A program made the translations under genes and the position numbers. This document shows, in pieces, positions 8,709 through 17,622 of a DNA stretch of 64,000 nucleotides (within the stretch, counting starts at the first letter, position 1; each line of letters starts with the position of its first letter). Origin of the DNA: Vreelandella nigrificans (GTDB lineage: Bacteria > Pseudomonadota > Gammaproteobacteria > Pseudomonadales > Halomonadaceae); the NCBI RefSeq assembly GCF_002374315.1, contig NZ_NWUX01000017.1, positions 1 to 64,000 of the forward strand, read 5' to 3'. The notes below the pieces were generated by a model. That model had not been told where the DNA came from. It was given only the letters and a program-made list of their open reading frames with translations, and ran no database searches.

Positions 8709-8760
8709 CTTATTAATGCGCCCCATCAGTTCAGGCGTCAACCATACCTAGCCACCCTAA

Positions 8761-8812
8761 CTGTCATTCACAGCTGTCATTCACAGCTGTCATTCACAGC
8801 TGTCATTCACAA
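8761..8812. repeat. 13-bp tandem repeat, 4 copies
   Basis: CTGTCATTCACAG is repeated at 8761, 8774, 8787 and 8800; the last copy differs at its final base. It lies 52 bases beyond the cysN stop codon. Confidence 0.93.
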
Positions 8813-8864
8813 CCATGACCTCTAATGGTGCACGCTAGCTATTGGTCAATCCGTTGTAGGCAAA

Positions 8865-10307
8865 TCAGCGTTTAAAAAGCTCGCCAATATCTTTGGCTTC
8901 CCAGTGGGGAAAGTGCTTGCGCACCAGCGCATTTAGATCTCGCTCAAAAGCGACCCAATCGGTCGTTGGCGCTGCTACGCCTGAACGATTAGCTGCCCCA
9001 CGAATCATGCCCGCCCCAACCGTTACGTTGGTTAACCGGTCAATGATAATAAAACTGCCTGTACCGGGACTGGTACGGTAGTCATCTACCGGAATGGCGG
9101 CGGTGAGCTCTACCTCACAGCGGGCAATAGCATTGAGGCCCAACGCACTGGTAGTGTGTTTTTCCAGCGTGTTAACGTCGATTTGGTACTCAATCGCGCT
9201 CACTTGGCCTGAAAGATCGCGGGTGGCCAGCTTAAAGTCGTAAAGCTTACCTGGCGTTAGCGTCTCTTCATGCATCCAGACGATATCTGCGGTTAACGCA
9301 TTGGAAAGCGGTAATTCAGCATCTGCACTGACAATCCAGTCACCTCGAGAGATATCAATTTCGTCTTCTAAAGTGACGGTAATTGCCTGACCCGGGTAGG
9401 CAGCATCCAAGTCGCCATCAAAGGTGACCACACGAGCCACTCGTGATGTTTTACCAGACGGCAATACTTTCACCACCTGCCCAGGACGCAGCACGCCCGC
9501 GGCCAAGGTGCCGCAGTAACCGCGAAAATCCAAATTCGGGCGATTTACATACTGAACAGGTAGGCGCAAGTCAGTAAGGTTTTGGTCACGGCTTACTTCC
9601 ACACTTTCCAGCAATTCAATCAGCGTTTGGCCTTCATAGTCCGCACCAAAATACCAGGGTGTTTGCTCGCTTGGGTTAACCACGTTGTCGCCGTTAAGTG
9701 CCGACATCGGTACAAAGCGAATATCCGGGGCCTGCAGGTTAGTGGCAAAGGCGCGGTATTCGGCAACAATTTCATTAAAGCGCTGCTCGGAGAACCCCAC
9801 CAAATCCATCTTGTTAACCGCAATCACCAAGTGCTGAATACCCAGCAAATCGGCGATAAAGCTATGGCGGCGGGTTTGGGTCTGCACACCGTAGCGGGCA
9901 TCAATCAAAATAATCGCCAAGCTAGCGGTAGAGGCACCCGTGGCCATATTGCGGGTGTACTGCTCATGCCCAGGCGTATCAGCAATAATAAACTTGCGCT
10001 TATCCGTGGAGAAAAAGCGGTACGCCACGTCAATGGTAATACCCTGCTCACGCTCAGACTGAAGACCATCAACCAATAGTGCCAAATCCACCGTATCACC
10101 GGTGGTACCACTGGTTTTGGAAGCTTGGGTAATCGCCGCCAATTGATCTTCGAAGATCATTTTAGAGTCGTGCAATAGGCGCCCAATCAACGTGGACTTG
10201 CCATCATCTACACTGCCGCAGGTAATAAAACGCAGCAGGTCTTTGTTTTCATGCTCGTGCAGGTACTGTTCGATATTATCAGCAATTAAATTGGACTGGT
10301 GAGCCAT
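8865..10307 (-). CDS. cysN: Sulfate adenylyltransferase GTPase subunit CysN
   Basis: Regulatory GTPase subunit of ATP sulfurylase; GTP hydrolysis drives formation of adenosine 5'-phosphosulfate from sulfate and ATP. The P-loop is [10 protein letters not shown] at residues 31-40. The other G motifs are DTPGHEQY and NKMD, followed by EF-Tu-like beta-barrel domains 2 and 3. It ends at 480 aa with no fused CysC (APS kinase) domain, and no cysC lies nearby. It is 14 bases downstream of cysD and surely cotranscribed with it. Confidence 0.96.
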   Translation of the reverse strand: MAHQSNLIADNIEQYLHEHENKDLLRFITCGSVDDGKSTLIGRLLHDSKMIFEDQLAAITQASKTSGTTGDTVDLALLVDGLQSEREQGITIDVAYRFFSTDKRKFIIADTPGHEQYTRNMATGASTASLAIILIDARYGVQTQTRRHSFIADLLGIQHLVIAVNKMDLVGFSEQRFNEIVAEYRAFATNLQAPDIRFVPMSALNGDNVVNPSEQTPWYFGADYEGQTLIELLESVEVSRDQNLTDLRLPVQYVNRPNLDFRGYCGTLAAGVLRPGQVVKVLPSGKTSRVARVVTFDGDLDAAYPGQAITVTLEDEIDISRGDWIVSADAELPLSNALTADIVWMHEETLTPGKLYDFKLATRDLSGQVSAIEYQIDVNTLEKHTTSALGLNAIARCEVELTAAIPVDDYRTSPGTGSFIIIDRLTNVTVGAGMIRGAANRSGVAAPTTDWVAFERDLNALVRKHFPHWEAKDIGELFKR

Positions 10308-10321
10308 CAGACGTTCCCCAT

Positions 10322-11281
10322 TTAGAAATAACCCTCGCGCTTTTTCTTCTCCATTGAACCGACTTGATCACGGTCAATGGCCCGGCCACTACGCTCACTG
10401 GTACGGGTCAGCAGCATCTCTTGAATAATTTCCGGTAGCGTAGCGGCTTCAGACTCCACAGCGCCTGTTAGCGGGTAGCAGCCTAATGTCCTGAACCGAA
10501 CGTACTTCTCTTCAGGAACTTCACCTGGAGCAAGTGGCAGGCGGTCATCATCCACCATGACCTGCATGCCATCGCGCTCCACCACAGGGCGCTTGGCGGC
10601 GTAGTAAAGCGGCACAATGGGGATCGACTCTAGATAGATATACTGCCAGATATCCAGCTCGGTCCAGTTAGAGAGTGGAAACACACGGATTGACTCGCCT
10701 TTATTCACCTTGGCGTTATACACATTCCACAGTTCAGGGCGCTGGTTCTTAGGATCCCAGCGGTGGTATTTATCGCGGAAGGAGTAAACGCGCTCTTTAG
10801 CGCGAGACGCCTCTTCATCACGGCGTGCGCCACCGAAGGCAGCATCAAACCCATACTTATCCAGAGCCTGCTTCAGCGCCTGGGTTTTCATAATGTCAGT
10901 GTACTTGGCACTGCCGTGGTCGAAGGGGTTGATATTAGCGGCCCGCCCCTCTTCGTTGGTGTGCACAATCAGCTCCATCCCCGCTTCTTCTGCCATGCGG
11001 TTACGGAACTCAATCATTTCCCGAAACTTCCAGGTGGTATCCACATGCATCAACGGAAACGGCGGTGTGCCGGGGTAGAACGCTTTGCGGGCCAAATGCA
11101 GCATGACCGAGGAGTCTTTACCGATGGAATACATCATGACCGGATTACTAAACTCTGCGGCCACTTCCCGGATAATATGTATCGATTCAGCTTCTAGCTG
11201 CTTTAAATGGGTCAGACGCGCTGCATCAGGTGCACCGGGCACCTCACGCCGAGACGTCGACGGCGCAGAAAACTGGTTCAT
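10322..11281 (-). CDS. cysD: Sulfate adenylyltransferase catalytic subunit CysD
   Basis: Catalytic subunit of ATP sulfurylase, an ATP pyrophosphatase-fold enzyme. The nucleotide loop SIGKDSS is at residues 52-58, and [19 protein letters not shown] and [15 protein letters not shown] are conserved CysD blocks. Length (319 aa) is slightly more than the usual 300 because of a 20-residue N-terminal tail. First gene of cysDN. The 211 bases upstream are AT-rich around 11393-11450, which is where a CysB-dependent promoter would be expected; no site was assigned. Confidence 0.96.
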   Translation of the reverse strand: MNQFSAPSTSRREVPGAPDAARLTHLKQLEAESIHIIREVAAEFSNPVMMYSIGKDSSVMLHLARKAFYPGTPPFPLMHVDTTWKFREMIEFRNRMAEEAGMELIVHTNEEGRAANINPFDHGSAKYTDIMKTQALKQALDKYGFDAAFGGARRDEEASRAKERVYSFRDKYHRWDPKNQRPELWNVYNAKVNKGESIRVFPLSNWTELDIWQYIYLESIPIVPLYYAAKRPVVERDGMQVMVDDDRLPLAPGEVPEEKYVRFRTLGCYPLTGAVESEAATLPEIIQEMLLTRTSERSGRAIDRDQVGSMEKKKREGYF

Positions 11282-11492
11282 TACCTACTCCCTCACAAAA
11301 CGAAGCTTGCATGTGCAAACGCTGTTTGCCACTCATCGAGAAAGATCCCAACGATGGACATTTAGGAGTAGGGTAACGCCGAGTCAATAATAACCCAAAA
11401 GAATTAATAACTATCTTTTTATATCTTTATCGACTATCAAGCTATTATTAGCAGTGAGACCGCCTGTAAAAGGGCTTCCGTTCCCACAATCG

Positions 11493-12227
11493 CTATACGG
11501 CAACGCGCTCTATCCAGGTCTGCCATTCAGTACCATGAAGGTCAATAACGCGATAGCCTGGCCTTGAGGCTTCATCAACCGCGAAGCTTTCGGAGTTTGG
11601 CATGAACTGGTCGGCCAACGCTGGACAGCCATACACACCAATTTCTGCCCCCGCCACACAATGCTTCTGGGCATAGGCTTGATGGGCATGACCAAACAGC
11701 ACAATCTTCACTTGAGGGTAAGCGCTTAGTACCTGCCAAAACGCATCGCGGTCTTGTAAACCAATGGCATCCATCCACGCGGCTCCCACCGCTACCGGCG
11801 GATGGTGCATCGCAATCAACGTTGGACGGTTATCATCTTCAAGCTGCGCGGCAAGCGTAGAGAGCTGCTCACTGCCTAGCCTGCCGTAAGCGCGCCCCTC
11901 CACCCTGGTATTCAACAGCAGGAGACGCCACTGCTCTAAATCCACTTCTTCAAGTAGTGGGTGCTCCGCCAGCATTAGCTCAGGCTGGTCGTGGTTGCCA
12001 GGAATCCAGAACCATGGGCAAGGTAACGTGGCAAGCGCCTGGCACGCCAGCGCGTAGGAGGCAGCCGTTTCATCCTGGCTAACATCACCGGTGAACACCA
12101 CGATGTCAGGACGCTCTGCGATCACACACTCAAGTACCTGTTGAAACTGGCGCCAGGGAACACCCGCTCTGGAACGCGCTTTTTTGTCAGCGTGCAAGTG
12201 AGCATCAGTAATTTGAACCAACCGCAT
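11493..12227 (-). CDS. cpdA: 3',5'-cyclic AMP phosphodiesterase CpdA
   Basis: Metallophosphoesterase predicted to hydrolyse cAMP. All binuclear-metal motifs are visible in order: QITDAHLH near residue 6, VVFTGDVSQDE near 44, IPGNHDQP near 75, AMHHPP near 138 and LFGHAHQ near 178. Its start codon shares one base with the stop of the upstream DUF1249 gene (TAATG), so the two are translationally coupled. The order nudF-yqiB-cpdA is the same as in enterobacteria. Lower cAMP would reduce CRP activity on the catabolic operons around it, though that link is only suggestive. Confidence 0.9.
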   Translation of the reverse strand: MRLVQITDAHLHADKKARSRAGVPWRQFQQVLECVIAERPDIVVFTGDVSQDETAASYALACQALATLPCPWFWIPGNHDQPELMLAEHPLLEEVDLEQWRLLLLNTRVEGRAYGRLGSEQLSTLAAQLEDDNRPTLIAMHHPPVAVGAAWMDAIGLQDRDAFWQVLSAYPQVKIVLFGHAHQAYAQKHCVAGAEIGVYGCPALADQFMPNSESFAVDEASRPGYRVIDLHGTEWQTWIERVAV

Positions 12228-12673
12228 TAGGGCATCTCCGGCACATTACAAGCGTGCCCATGAGCCAAACCATGGGCCAGCCACTCACCCAAAAACCGAT
12301 TGAGCTGCAGCTTTTCGTCGGGCTGATGCATCCTGGCATTAGGATAGCGATAGCGGCCGCTAAAATGGCGTTCGCGCTGAAAGTCTGTCACTTCCGCCAT
12401 CCGCACATCATGGTAAAGGTGAACACGCATTTTTGGCCCTTCAATTACCGAGTCAAGCGGGCCGCTCTGGGACACATCCACCATGGTGGTATAAGGCGCC
12501 TGCTCTTGAATATAGAGATGCAGGTCCCCGAAATACTGGTTATCGCCGCGCAGAGCAATATCACGGCGCTGACCGGTCTCCATATCACCCACCAGGCGTA
12601 TCAAGCGCAAATAATTAGCACTGCACTCACCTTGTAGGGATTTTAAATCGGTGACATAGGCGGTTCTGGCCAT
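12227..12673 (-). CDS. yqiB: DUF1249 family protein (YqiB-like)
   Basis: Small soluble protein of 148 aa matching the YqiB/DUF1249 family by its opening (YVTDLKSLQGECSANYLRL) and by its place between nudF and cpdA, which is conserved in gammaproteobacteria. The ATG at 12673 has GGAG five bases upstream; a GTG six bases earlier lies inside that ribosome site and is unlikely. Biochemical function is unknown. It is translationally coupled to cpdA. Confidence 0.87.
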   Translation of the reverse strand: MARTAYVTDLKSLQGECSANYLRLIRLVGDMETGQRRDIALRGDNQYFGDLHLYIQEQAPYTTMVDVSQSGPLDSVIEGPKMRVHLYHDVRMAEVTDFQRERHFSGRYRYPNARMHQPDEKLQLNRFLGEWLAHGLAHGHACNVPEMP

Positions 12674-12685
12674 GTTCACTCCTTA

Positions 12686-13408
12686 TCAGGTTCGCTTAAT
12701 ATCAGTGCTGGGTATAGAGGCACGATAAGAGGCTGCACGCAGTGAGGCACGCTGCCCCGCTAGCCAATACAGCGCAATCAAACACATAGCGTTGTCGAGT
12801 CGTCCCTGCTCCAAGAGTTCCCATACAGTGGGGTAATTCACCACATGAACACGAATATCTTCGTGTTCCTCATCCAAGCCATGAACACCACCTAGCCCTT
12901 GGCTATCAACCAGCCCAAAAAATAGCGTCACGCGTTCGTTGCAGGCGCCGGGGCTTGGGTAGTAGGTATGTAGCTGAGTGAGCTGACCAACGTGACAACC
13001 TGCTTCTTCCAGTGCCTCACGACGGGCAACCTCTTCAAGCGGCTCATTCTTATCCGCGAGCCCAGCCACTAGCTCTAGCTTCCAGGGGGAAAGTGGGTCG
13101 TCAACTGCACCAGCGCGAAATTGCTCTACCAGCACTAACGCATCGCGAGCCGGATCGTACAGCAGAATACCCACCGCATCATGACGGTTATGCACTTCAC
13201 GGCGCATAGCACCACTCCAGCCACCTTCAAACAGACGGTGACGTAGCTCCAACGCTTCGAGACGAAAAAAGCCTTGGTAGAGCGTGTCGCGCTTAAGAAG
13301 TTCGACGTCATTGCGCCCAAGCTGAGGTTGTGACAGCTTGGTATCATCAAGTTTAGTAGAGATGGGCGCTAAGGAACTAGGCGCTGAAAAAGTAGGGTTA
13401 GACGCCAT
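12686..13408 (-). CDS. nudF: ADP-ribose pyrophosphatase NudF
   Basis: Nudix hydrolase that splits ADP-ribose to AMP and ribose 5-phosphate. The Nudix box is complete at residues about 116-138 (GLADKNEPLEEV then ARREALEEAG). The preceding VLVEQFRAGAVDDP segment is typical of the NudF branch. The first 30 residues are a Ser/Pro-rich tail not needed for the fold. GGAGT lies six bases before the ATG. It is the first gene of the nudF-yqiB-cpdA operon, 12 bases ahead of yqiB. Confidence 0.92.
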   Translation of the reverse strand: MASNPTFSAPSSLAPISTKLDDTKLSQPQLGRNDVELLKRDTLYQGFFRLEALELRHRLFEGGWSGAMRREVHNRHDAVGILLYDPARDALVLVEQFRAGAVDDPLSPWKLELVAGLADKNEPLEEVARREALEEAGCHVGQLTQLHTYYPSPGACNERVTLFFGLVDSQGLGGVHGLDEEHEDIRVHVVNYPTVWELLEQGRLDNAMCLIALYWLAGQRASLRAASYRASIPSTDIKRT

Positions 13409-13416
13409 GGAGCACT

Positions 13417-13459
13417 CCCGATGATAACAATCGTACTATTATCAATGCTCACCATCGGG
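13417..13459. promoter_or_regulatory. Inverted repeat in nudF leader
   Basis: CCCGATG at 13417-13423 pairs with CATCGGG at 13453-13459 across a 29-base AT-rich spacer, just upstream of the nudF ATG. It could form a leader hairpin that includes the ribosome site. The evidence is the inverted repeat only. Confidence 0.3.
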
Positions 13460-13601
13460 AATGCCAATCTAGTGATAAACGCATGCAGCAACAAAACGAC
13501 TGCCGCGCTGCGCTCACTTTAAAAAGGCCAACTCAGCAAAAAGCGAATTGGATAAAAGCTAGCTCAGTCAACCTTCTCTCAATAACAGTATATCCAGCCA
13601 A

Positions 13602-14246
13602 CTACAGTGTTTGCAGTAATGCCTGTGCATCTCGGCGTAGCGCTTCATCAGATGCTTGGCGGTTATCACGGGCAGCACCGTCAACAGCGCGCTGGGCGTG
13701 CTCGCGGGCAGCCTGGGTGTTGCCCTGCTCTTTTAGAAACGCTGCATAGTAGTAGTTAACATCGATGCCATCGGGACGGATCTCTAACGCTCGCTGGAAC
13801 ATGCGCTCAGCGGTGTTGCTATTACCAAATCCTAGCGGACGGCCTGGCGCACGGTCGTAAAGAGCCCCAAGGGTTACATAGGCTGAACCATTACCACCCT
13901 GCGGATCGATTTTAATCGCCCGTTCCAACACATCACGCGCATCTCCAGCAGTGCCTAGCGCTCCCAAACCACCACGTTCACGGGCATAAGACGCAAGCAC
14001 AATGCCCTGCCAAATCAGCACTTCTGCTTCATTTGGGTGTTGATCAGCAATCTTCTCGGCTTCGCTTGCCAGCGACCTTAGGGTACTTTCGCGCTGGTTA
14101 GCCGGCATATCGGTGACGGTATGCTCCCAGCGGTTCTTCAGAGAGAACAGTTCGCCGTCATAGGCTGTGGCTGCCAACGGCGCCAGCGCCAGTGTACTGC
14201 CCAGGGCAGCCGCGATGAGTAGGCGAGAAAAAGGAAGTGCACGCAT
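13602..14246 (-). CDS. Exported tetratricopeptide-repeat protein
   Basis: A 214-aa protein with a clear Sec signal peptide (residues 1-28, ending LAATAYD) and about three TPR-like units: AEVLIWQGIVLASYAR, SAYVTLGALYDRAPG and DVNYYYAAFLKEQGN, followed by AAREHAQRAV. It is likely a periplasmic scaffold. The partner is unknown. AGGAGT precedes the ATG. It is divergent from greB across about 170 bases, with no operon partner. Confidence 0.8.
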   Translation of the reverse strand: MRALPFSRLLIAAALGSTLALAPLAATAYDGELFSLKNRWEHTVTDMPANQRESTLRSLASEAEKIADQHPNEAEVLIWQGIVLASYARERGGLGALGTAGDARDVLERAIKIDPQGGNGSAYVTLGALYDRAPGRPLGFGNSNTAERMFQRALEIRPDGIDVNYYYAAFLKEQGNTQAAREHAQRAVDGAARDNRQASDEALRRDAQALLQTL

Positions 14247-14416
14247 TGAAAACTCCTAAGTTATTTTTATACAGCGGATCGTTTAAATAGCTCGCCCTCA
14301 TAATGTAACGAACGTTTGAATGATTCGCCAGTGGTTCGTCACTATGTGATAGTGAGCGCCCTTAGCGTAAGCTTAGTGTTTTGTTCAAGGCGAAAAACTC
14401 AATGAAAGGCCGCAAT

Positions 14417-14935
14417 ATGACACGCTGGCGTGACCCAGCAAAAGACCCGCGCCAAGCACCCAAAAGCAACCTGATTACTAGTGAAGGGGCTGCTCGCCTG
14501 CGCGCTGTTTTGGACCATCTATTAAGGGTAAAGCGGCCTGAAATTTCGGCCAAAGTCGGCGAAGCCGCCGCCCAGGGCGACCGCAGTGAAAATGCCGATT
14601 ACACTTATAACAAGAAAGAGTTAAACCGCGTGATTGCCCGTATTGGCTACCTGACAAAGCGTTTGGAAGAGCTTCAGGTGGTTGATCGTTTACCAGCCAA
14701 CACCAATAAAATATTTTTTGGCGCGTTTGTGAGTTTGGAAGATGAAGACGGTGAAGAGCTGCATATCCGTATTGTTGGCCATGATGAAACCGATACCAAA
14801 AAACGCTGGATCAGTATCGATGCCCCCATGGCCAAGGCGCTGCTGGGCAAAGAAGTAGGCGATGACATTACGGTGCTTACGCCCAATGGCGAAACGTTCT
14901 ACACCATAACGGTTATTCGCTACCAGGGTCAGTAA
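14417..14935 (+). CDS. greB: Transcript cleavage factor GreB
   Basis: Binds the secondary channel of RNA polymerase and stimulates cleavage of backtracked RNA. The N-terminal coiled coil carries the acidic tip GDRSENADYTYNKKEL, and the C-terminal FKBP-like domain ends in LLGKEVGDDITV. The chosen start (MTRWRDP, 172 aa) has AAAGG seven bases upstream. In-frame ATG 14402 and TTG 14381 would add 5 or 12 residues. Convergent with the SIMPL gene. Confidence 0.94.
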   Translation: MTRWRDPAKDPRQAPKSNLITSEGAARLRAVLDHLLRVKRPEISAKVGEAAAQGDRSENADYTYNKKELNRVIARIGYLTKRLEELQVVDRLPANTNKIFFGAFVSLEDEDGEELHIRIVGHDETDTKKRWISIDAPMAKALLGKEVGDDITVLTPNGETFYTITVIRYQGQ

Positions 14936-14976
14936 GCGCCCCTTTCCCCTCTTATCATGAGGCGGTAGCGCTTACT
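14931..14976. terminator. Palindrome joining two convergent stop codons
   Basis: AGTAAGCGC (14931-14939, containing the greB TAA) and GCGCTTACT (14968-14976, containing the complement of the SIMPL gene's TAA) form a perfect 9-bp inverted repeat. It may work as a bidirectional terminator; there is no long T tract. Confidence 0.4.
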
Positions 14977-15700
14977 CTTCTAGTGAGTAATCCACCGTGG
15001 TAACAACCCTGACCTGTTTAATATGAGGCGTGTAGCTATCTAGGTCATTAATAGAAAAGTAGCCCTGGGTTGCTTGGCGGATACCCCCTACCCCACTACC
15101 AGAATCTTCCGCAAACTGCTGAGCGGCATTGCGGGCATCAGCCGTCGCTTCAGCGATCATTTCTGGTTTAATAGCATCCAGGCCAGTAAATAGGAACTCG
15201 GTTCGGTATTCATAGCTGGGCGATAACAGTACCCCCTGGCGTACAAGTGTGGTTGCTTGGGGCAAGGCCTCTATTACCCCCGTCACATTATCGGTACGTA
15301 ATAGCAGTGTGGCTTCGGCGCGGTAACGTTCATCTGGCCGCTCACCACCATACATATTGCTAAATTGATCCGTGATGCGCGGTGGCGTCACATTCACATT
15401 GTTCATGTTGAAGCCGCGCTCATCTAAAAATTGGCGAATCAGCTGTTCATTACTGGAAAGCTGTTGCTCAAGCTCAGATAGCGAATTGGCGGTAACGGTA
15501 TAGTTCAGAGGCCATAGCACCATGTCTGCCGCCACTTGGCGCTCGGCTAAACCACGCACAGTGACGCTGCGTGAAGATTGTTGCCACACTTCTGCAGCGC
15601 CTTTGAAATAGCTTCCGCCCCATACAAGCCCCAGCGCCAACAACCCGCCCAGCACAACAGCACTACCCAGCACTGCTGTATTTCGAATATTTCCCGCCAT
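14972..15700 (-). CDS. SIMPL-domain (DUF541) exported protein
   Basis: A 242-aa protein with one N-terminal hydrophobic segment (GSAVVLGGLLALGLVWGG) and a SIMPL domain: SVTVRGLAERQVAADMVLWPL near 42-62, then PPRITDQFS, and ATADARNAAQQFAEDSG near 186-202. Family members are periplasmic or lipid-anchored and often linked to stress phenotypes; the mechanism is not known. The ATG at 15700 has AGGGTGG five bases upstream; an earlier in-frame TTG overlaps that ribosome site. Stands alone between greB and a TRAP operon. Confidence 0.85.
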   Translation of the reverse strand: MAGNIRNTAVLGSAVVLGGLLALGLVWGGSYFKGAAEVWQQSSRSVTVRGLAERQVAADMVLWPLNYTVTANSLSELEQQLSSNEQLIRQFLDERGFNMNNVNVTPPRITDQFSNMYGGERPDERYRAEATLLLRTDNVTGVIEALPQATTLVRQGVLLSPSYEYRTEFLFTGLDAIKPEMIAEATADARNAAQQFAEDSGSGVGGIRQATQGYFSINDLDSYTPHIKQVRVVTTVDYSLEE

Positions 15701-15789
15701 TACGGCCACCCTAATCAATTAGCTAGCATTAACGACCAATACCAACTTGCATCATAGTGGTTTTATACCGCTTAGCGATGCACTTTTTT

Positions 15790-15814
15790 GCCTAATCAGA
15801 ACACGAGATTAGGC
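15790..15814. repeat. 8-bp inverted repeat at the end of dctM
   Basis: GCCTAATC and GATTAGGC with a 9-base spacer span the stop codon of the TRAP large permease. No T tract follows in the minus direction, so a terminator role is uncertain. Confidence 0.35.
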
Positions 15815-17079
15815 AGCGCTAATGACACAAAAGGAACAAACGTCGTCAACAAAAGCACCCCGACCATGACTAACCAAAACGGCATGACGGCGCGGATAAA
15901 AGAAGCAATATCAATACCGGTGATACTGCAGGTGGTGAACATTACTGTCCCTAGTGGCGGCGTAATCGTGCCAATCGTGGCATTAATAATAAAAATAATC
16001 CCAAAATGCACCGGATCAATACCGAACTGGGCAGCCACAGGTGCCAATAGGGGTGAAAGCACAATCAAGATGGCATTACCTTCCAAAAACATACCCAACA
16101 CTAACAGCAGCACATTTGCCAAGAGCAGGAAGACAATCGCACTGCCTACCTGAGAAGAGAGCAGCATGGCGATTTCCTGGGGTATCTGCTCCCAGGTAAG
16201 GAAACGGGCAAATCCTGATGCCACCGCAATAATGAAAAGCACATTTACCGATGCCAACAGCGACTCATTGGTTGCCAGAGCAATGGTTTTTGGTGTCATC
16301 TGCTTATAAACGAAAACACCAACAATGAGCGCATAAAACACCGCAATGGCACCCGCTTCAGTTGGTGTGAAGACACCGACCCGAATCCCCCCAATCACCA
16401 CCAAGGGCAGCATTAAGGCAATTATTCCCGCTCGAGTGACACTGACCCACTCACGGCGTGTTACTTTTTTGCGCTCAGGCGGTTGATAGTTATGGCGTCG
16501 ACATAGATAGGAAACCAGCACCATTAGGCTTATCGCCATCAATACTCCCGGCACTACCCCAGCTAGAAAGAGACGCCCTATCGACACATTATTGACATAG
16601 CCATACACAATCAGAGCAATACCGGGCGGAATGGTTGATGTAATCAGCGACGACGCAGCCGTTACCGCACTGGAAAAGGGCTTGGTGTAGCCCTTATCGG
16701 TCATGGTGGGTACCAATAATTTTGCATTCATAGCCGCATCGGCAATATTGGAACCGGAAAGCCCGCCCATAAACGTACTCAACAGCACGTTAGCCTGAGC
16801 CAACCCACCATGCATACGCCGCGTCAGCAGCTCAGCCAGCCGGAGCAGCCGGTCGGTAATGCCCGAGTAATTCATGAAAACACCAGCCATAATAAAAAAC
16901 GGTATGGCCAATAGCGATACGGACTCCAGCCCCCCTGCTAAGCGCTGGATAAGTAGCATGGTAGGCTGGTCGGCGCCTACGATGAAATAAAGGAAGGTGG
17001 AGAAAAACAGGGCAAAAGCAACGGGTGTGCCTAACAGAAACAGCAAAAACAGCGCGCCAAGAGCTATGCTGACAGCCAT
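15796..17079 (-). CDS. dctM: TRAP transporter large permease (DctM), sugar-acid operon
   Basis: Twelve-helix membrane subunit (about 427 aa) that carries the sodium-coupled transport step of a TRAP system. Family landmarks include PFFIMAGVFMNYSGITDRLL, ANVLLSTFMGGLSGSNIADA, STIPPGIALIVYGY and TPTEAGAIAVFYA. The ATG at 17079 has AGGAG eight bases upstream. It is the last gene of the operon MDR-uxaA-dctP-dctQ-dctM, 11 bases after dctQ. The substrate is presumably the sugar acid handled by the neighbouring enzymes. Confidence 0.93.
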   Translation of the reverse strand: MAVSIALGALFLLFLLGTPVAFALFFSTFLYFIVGADQPTMLLIQRLAGGLESVSLLAIPFFIMAGVFMNYSGITDRLLRLAELLTRRMHGGLAQANVLLSTFMGGLSGSNIADAAMNAKLLVPTMTDKGYTKPFSSAVTAASSLITSTIPPGIALIVYGYVNNVSIGRLFLAGVVPGVLMAISLMVLVSYLCRRHNYQPPERKKVTRREWVSVTRAGIIALMLPLVVIGGIRVGVFTPTEAGAIAVFYALIVGVFVYKQMTPKTIALATNESLLASVNVLFIIAVASGFARFLTWEQIPQEIAMLLSSQVGSAIVFLLLANVLLLVLGMFLEGNAILIVLSPLLAPVAAQFGIDPVHFGIIFIINATIGTITPPLGTVMFTTCSITGIDIASFIRAVMPFWLVMVGVLLLTTFVPFVSLALPNLVF

Positions 17080-17090
17080 ATGGTTGACTC

Positions 17091-17564
17091 CTATGATTGA
17101 TACCGCTGAACGAGTCGCACCACACAGTGATAAATCATCACCGCTGCACTGACAGGGATCGCAACATGAATCCAGTAATAGGGGATTTGCAGCATCGGCG
17201 TACTGCGCAATGCGGAAAAACTGAGTAGCTGGGTTCCCCAATACAGCATCACAAGCGCACTAATCAGAATGACGCCAACACTAAATACCTGCTCATTCCA
17301 ATGCGCTAAACGGGGTGGCAGCTTATCGGTCACAAAACTAATAAACACATGCTCGCGCCGTCGCACTAGTGCACTAGCGCCTAGAAAAGTAGCCCAGACC
17401 AGCAGTAGCTGAAGTACCTCTTCTGTCCACGCCAAGGGAGAGTTAAACAGATACCGCATAAATATATTGCTGATAGCGACTAGAAAAAGTGCGAAGACTG
17501 CCGCCGTGGCCAACACCTCATCCAGGCGCATAATCCTATCCAGCCACGTGAAAATACGCTTCAT
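17091..17564 (-). CDS. dctQ: TRAP transporter small permease (DctQ)
   Basis: Small four-helix subunit of the TRAP system (157 aa), with the family signature SNIFMRYLFNSPLAWTEEVL and a loop LVRRREHVFISFVTDKLP. The ATG at 17564 has GGAGG eight bases upstream; an in-frame upstream ATG would add 17 residues without a better ribosome site. It lies between dctP and dctM of the same operon. Confidence 0.92.
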   Translation of the reverse strand: MKRIFTWLDRIMRLDEVLATAAVFALFLVAISNIFMRYLFNSPLAWTEEVLQLLLVWATFLGASALVRRREHVFISFVTDKLPPRLAHWNEQVFSVGVILISALVMLYWGTQLLSFSALRSTPMLQIPYYWIHVAIPVSAAVMIYHCVVRLVQRYQS

Positions 17565-17622
17565 ACCCGAATCCTCCACCAAGTTCCCCAGCAAGCTGGG
17601 GAACCATAAGATCACGCACTAA

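Larger units (their letters stand above)
8530..8864. other. Non-coding region downstream of cysN
   Basis: No gene is seen in these 335 bases. They hold two strong inverted repeats (one with a T tract in the minus direction) and a 13-bp tandem repeat, listed separately, plus the promoter side of the methyltransferase gene. Confidence 0.6.

Noticed and set aside
9582..10079. Plus-strand open frame opposite cysN
   Set aside because: Antisense shadow of cysN.
17080..17241. Longer N-terminus for the first DctM
   Set aside because: It would overlap most of the end of dctQ in another frame; ATG 17079 has AGGAG and gives the family-typical hydrophobic start.
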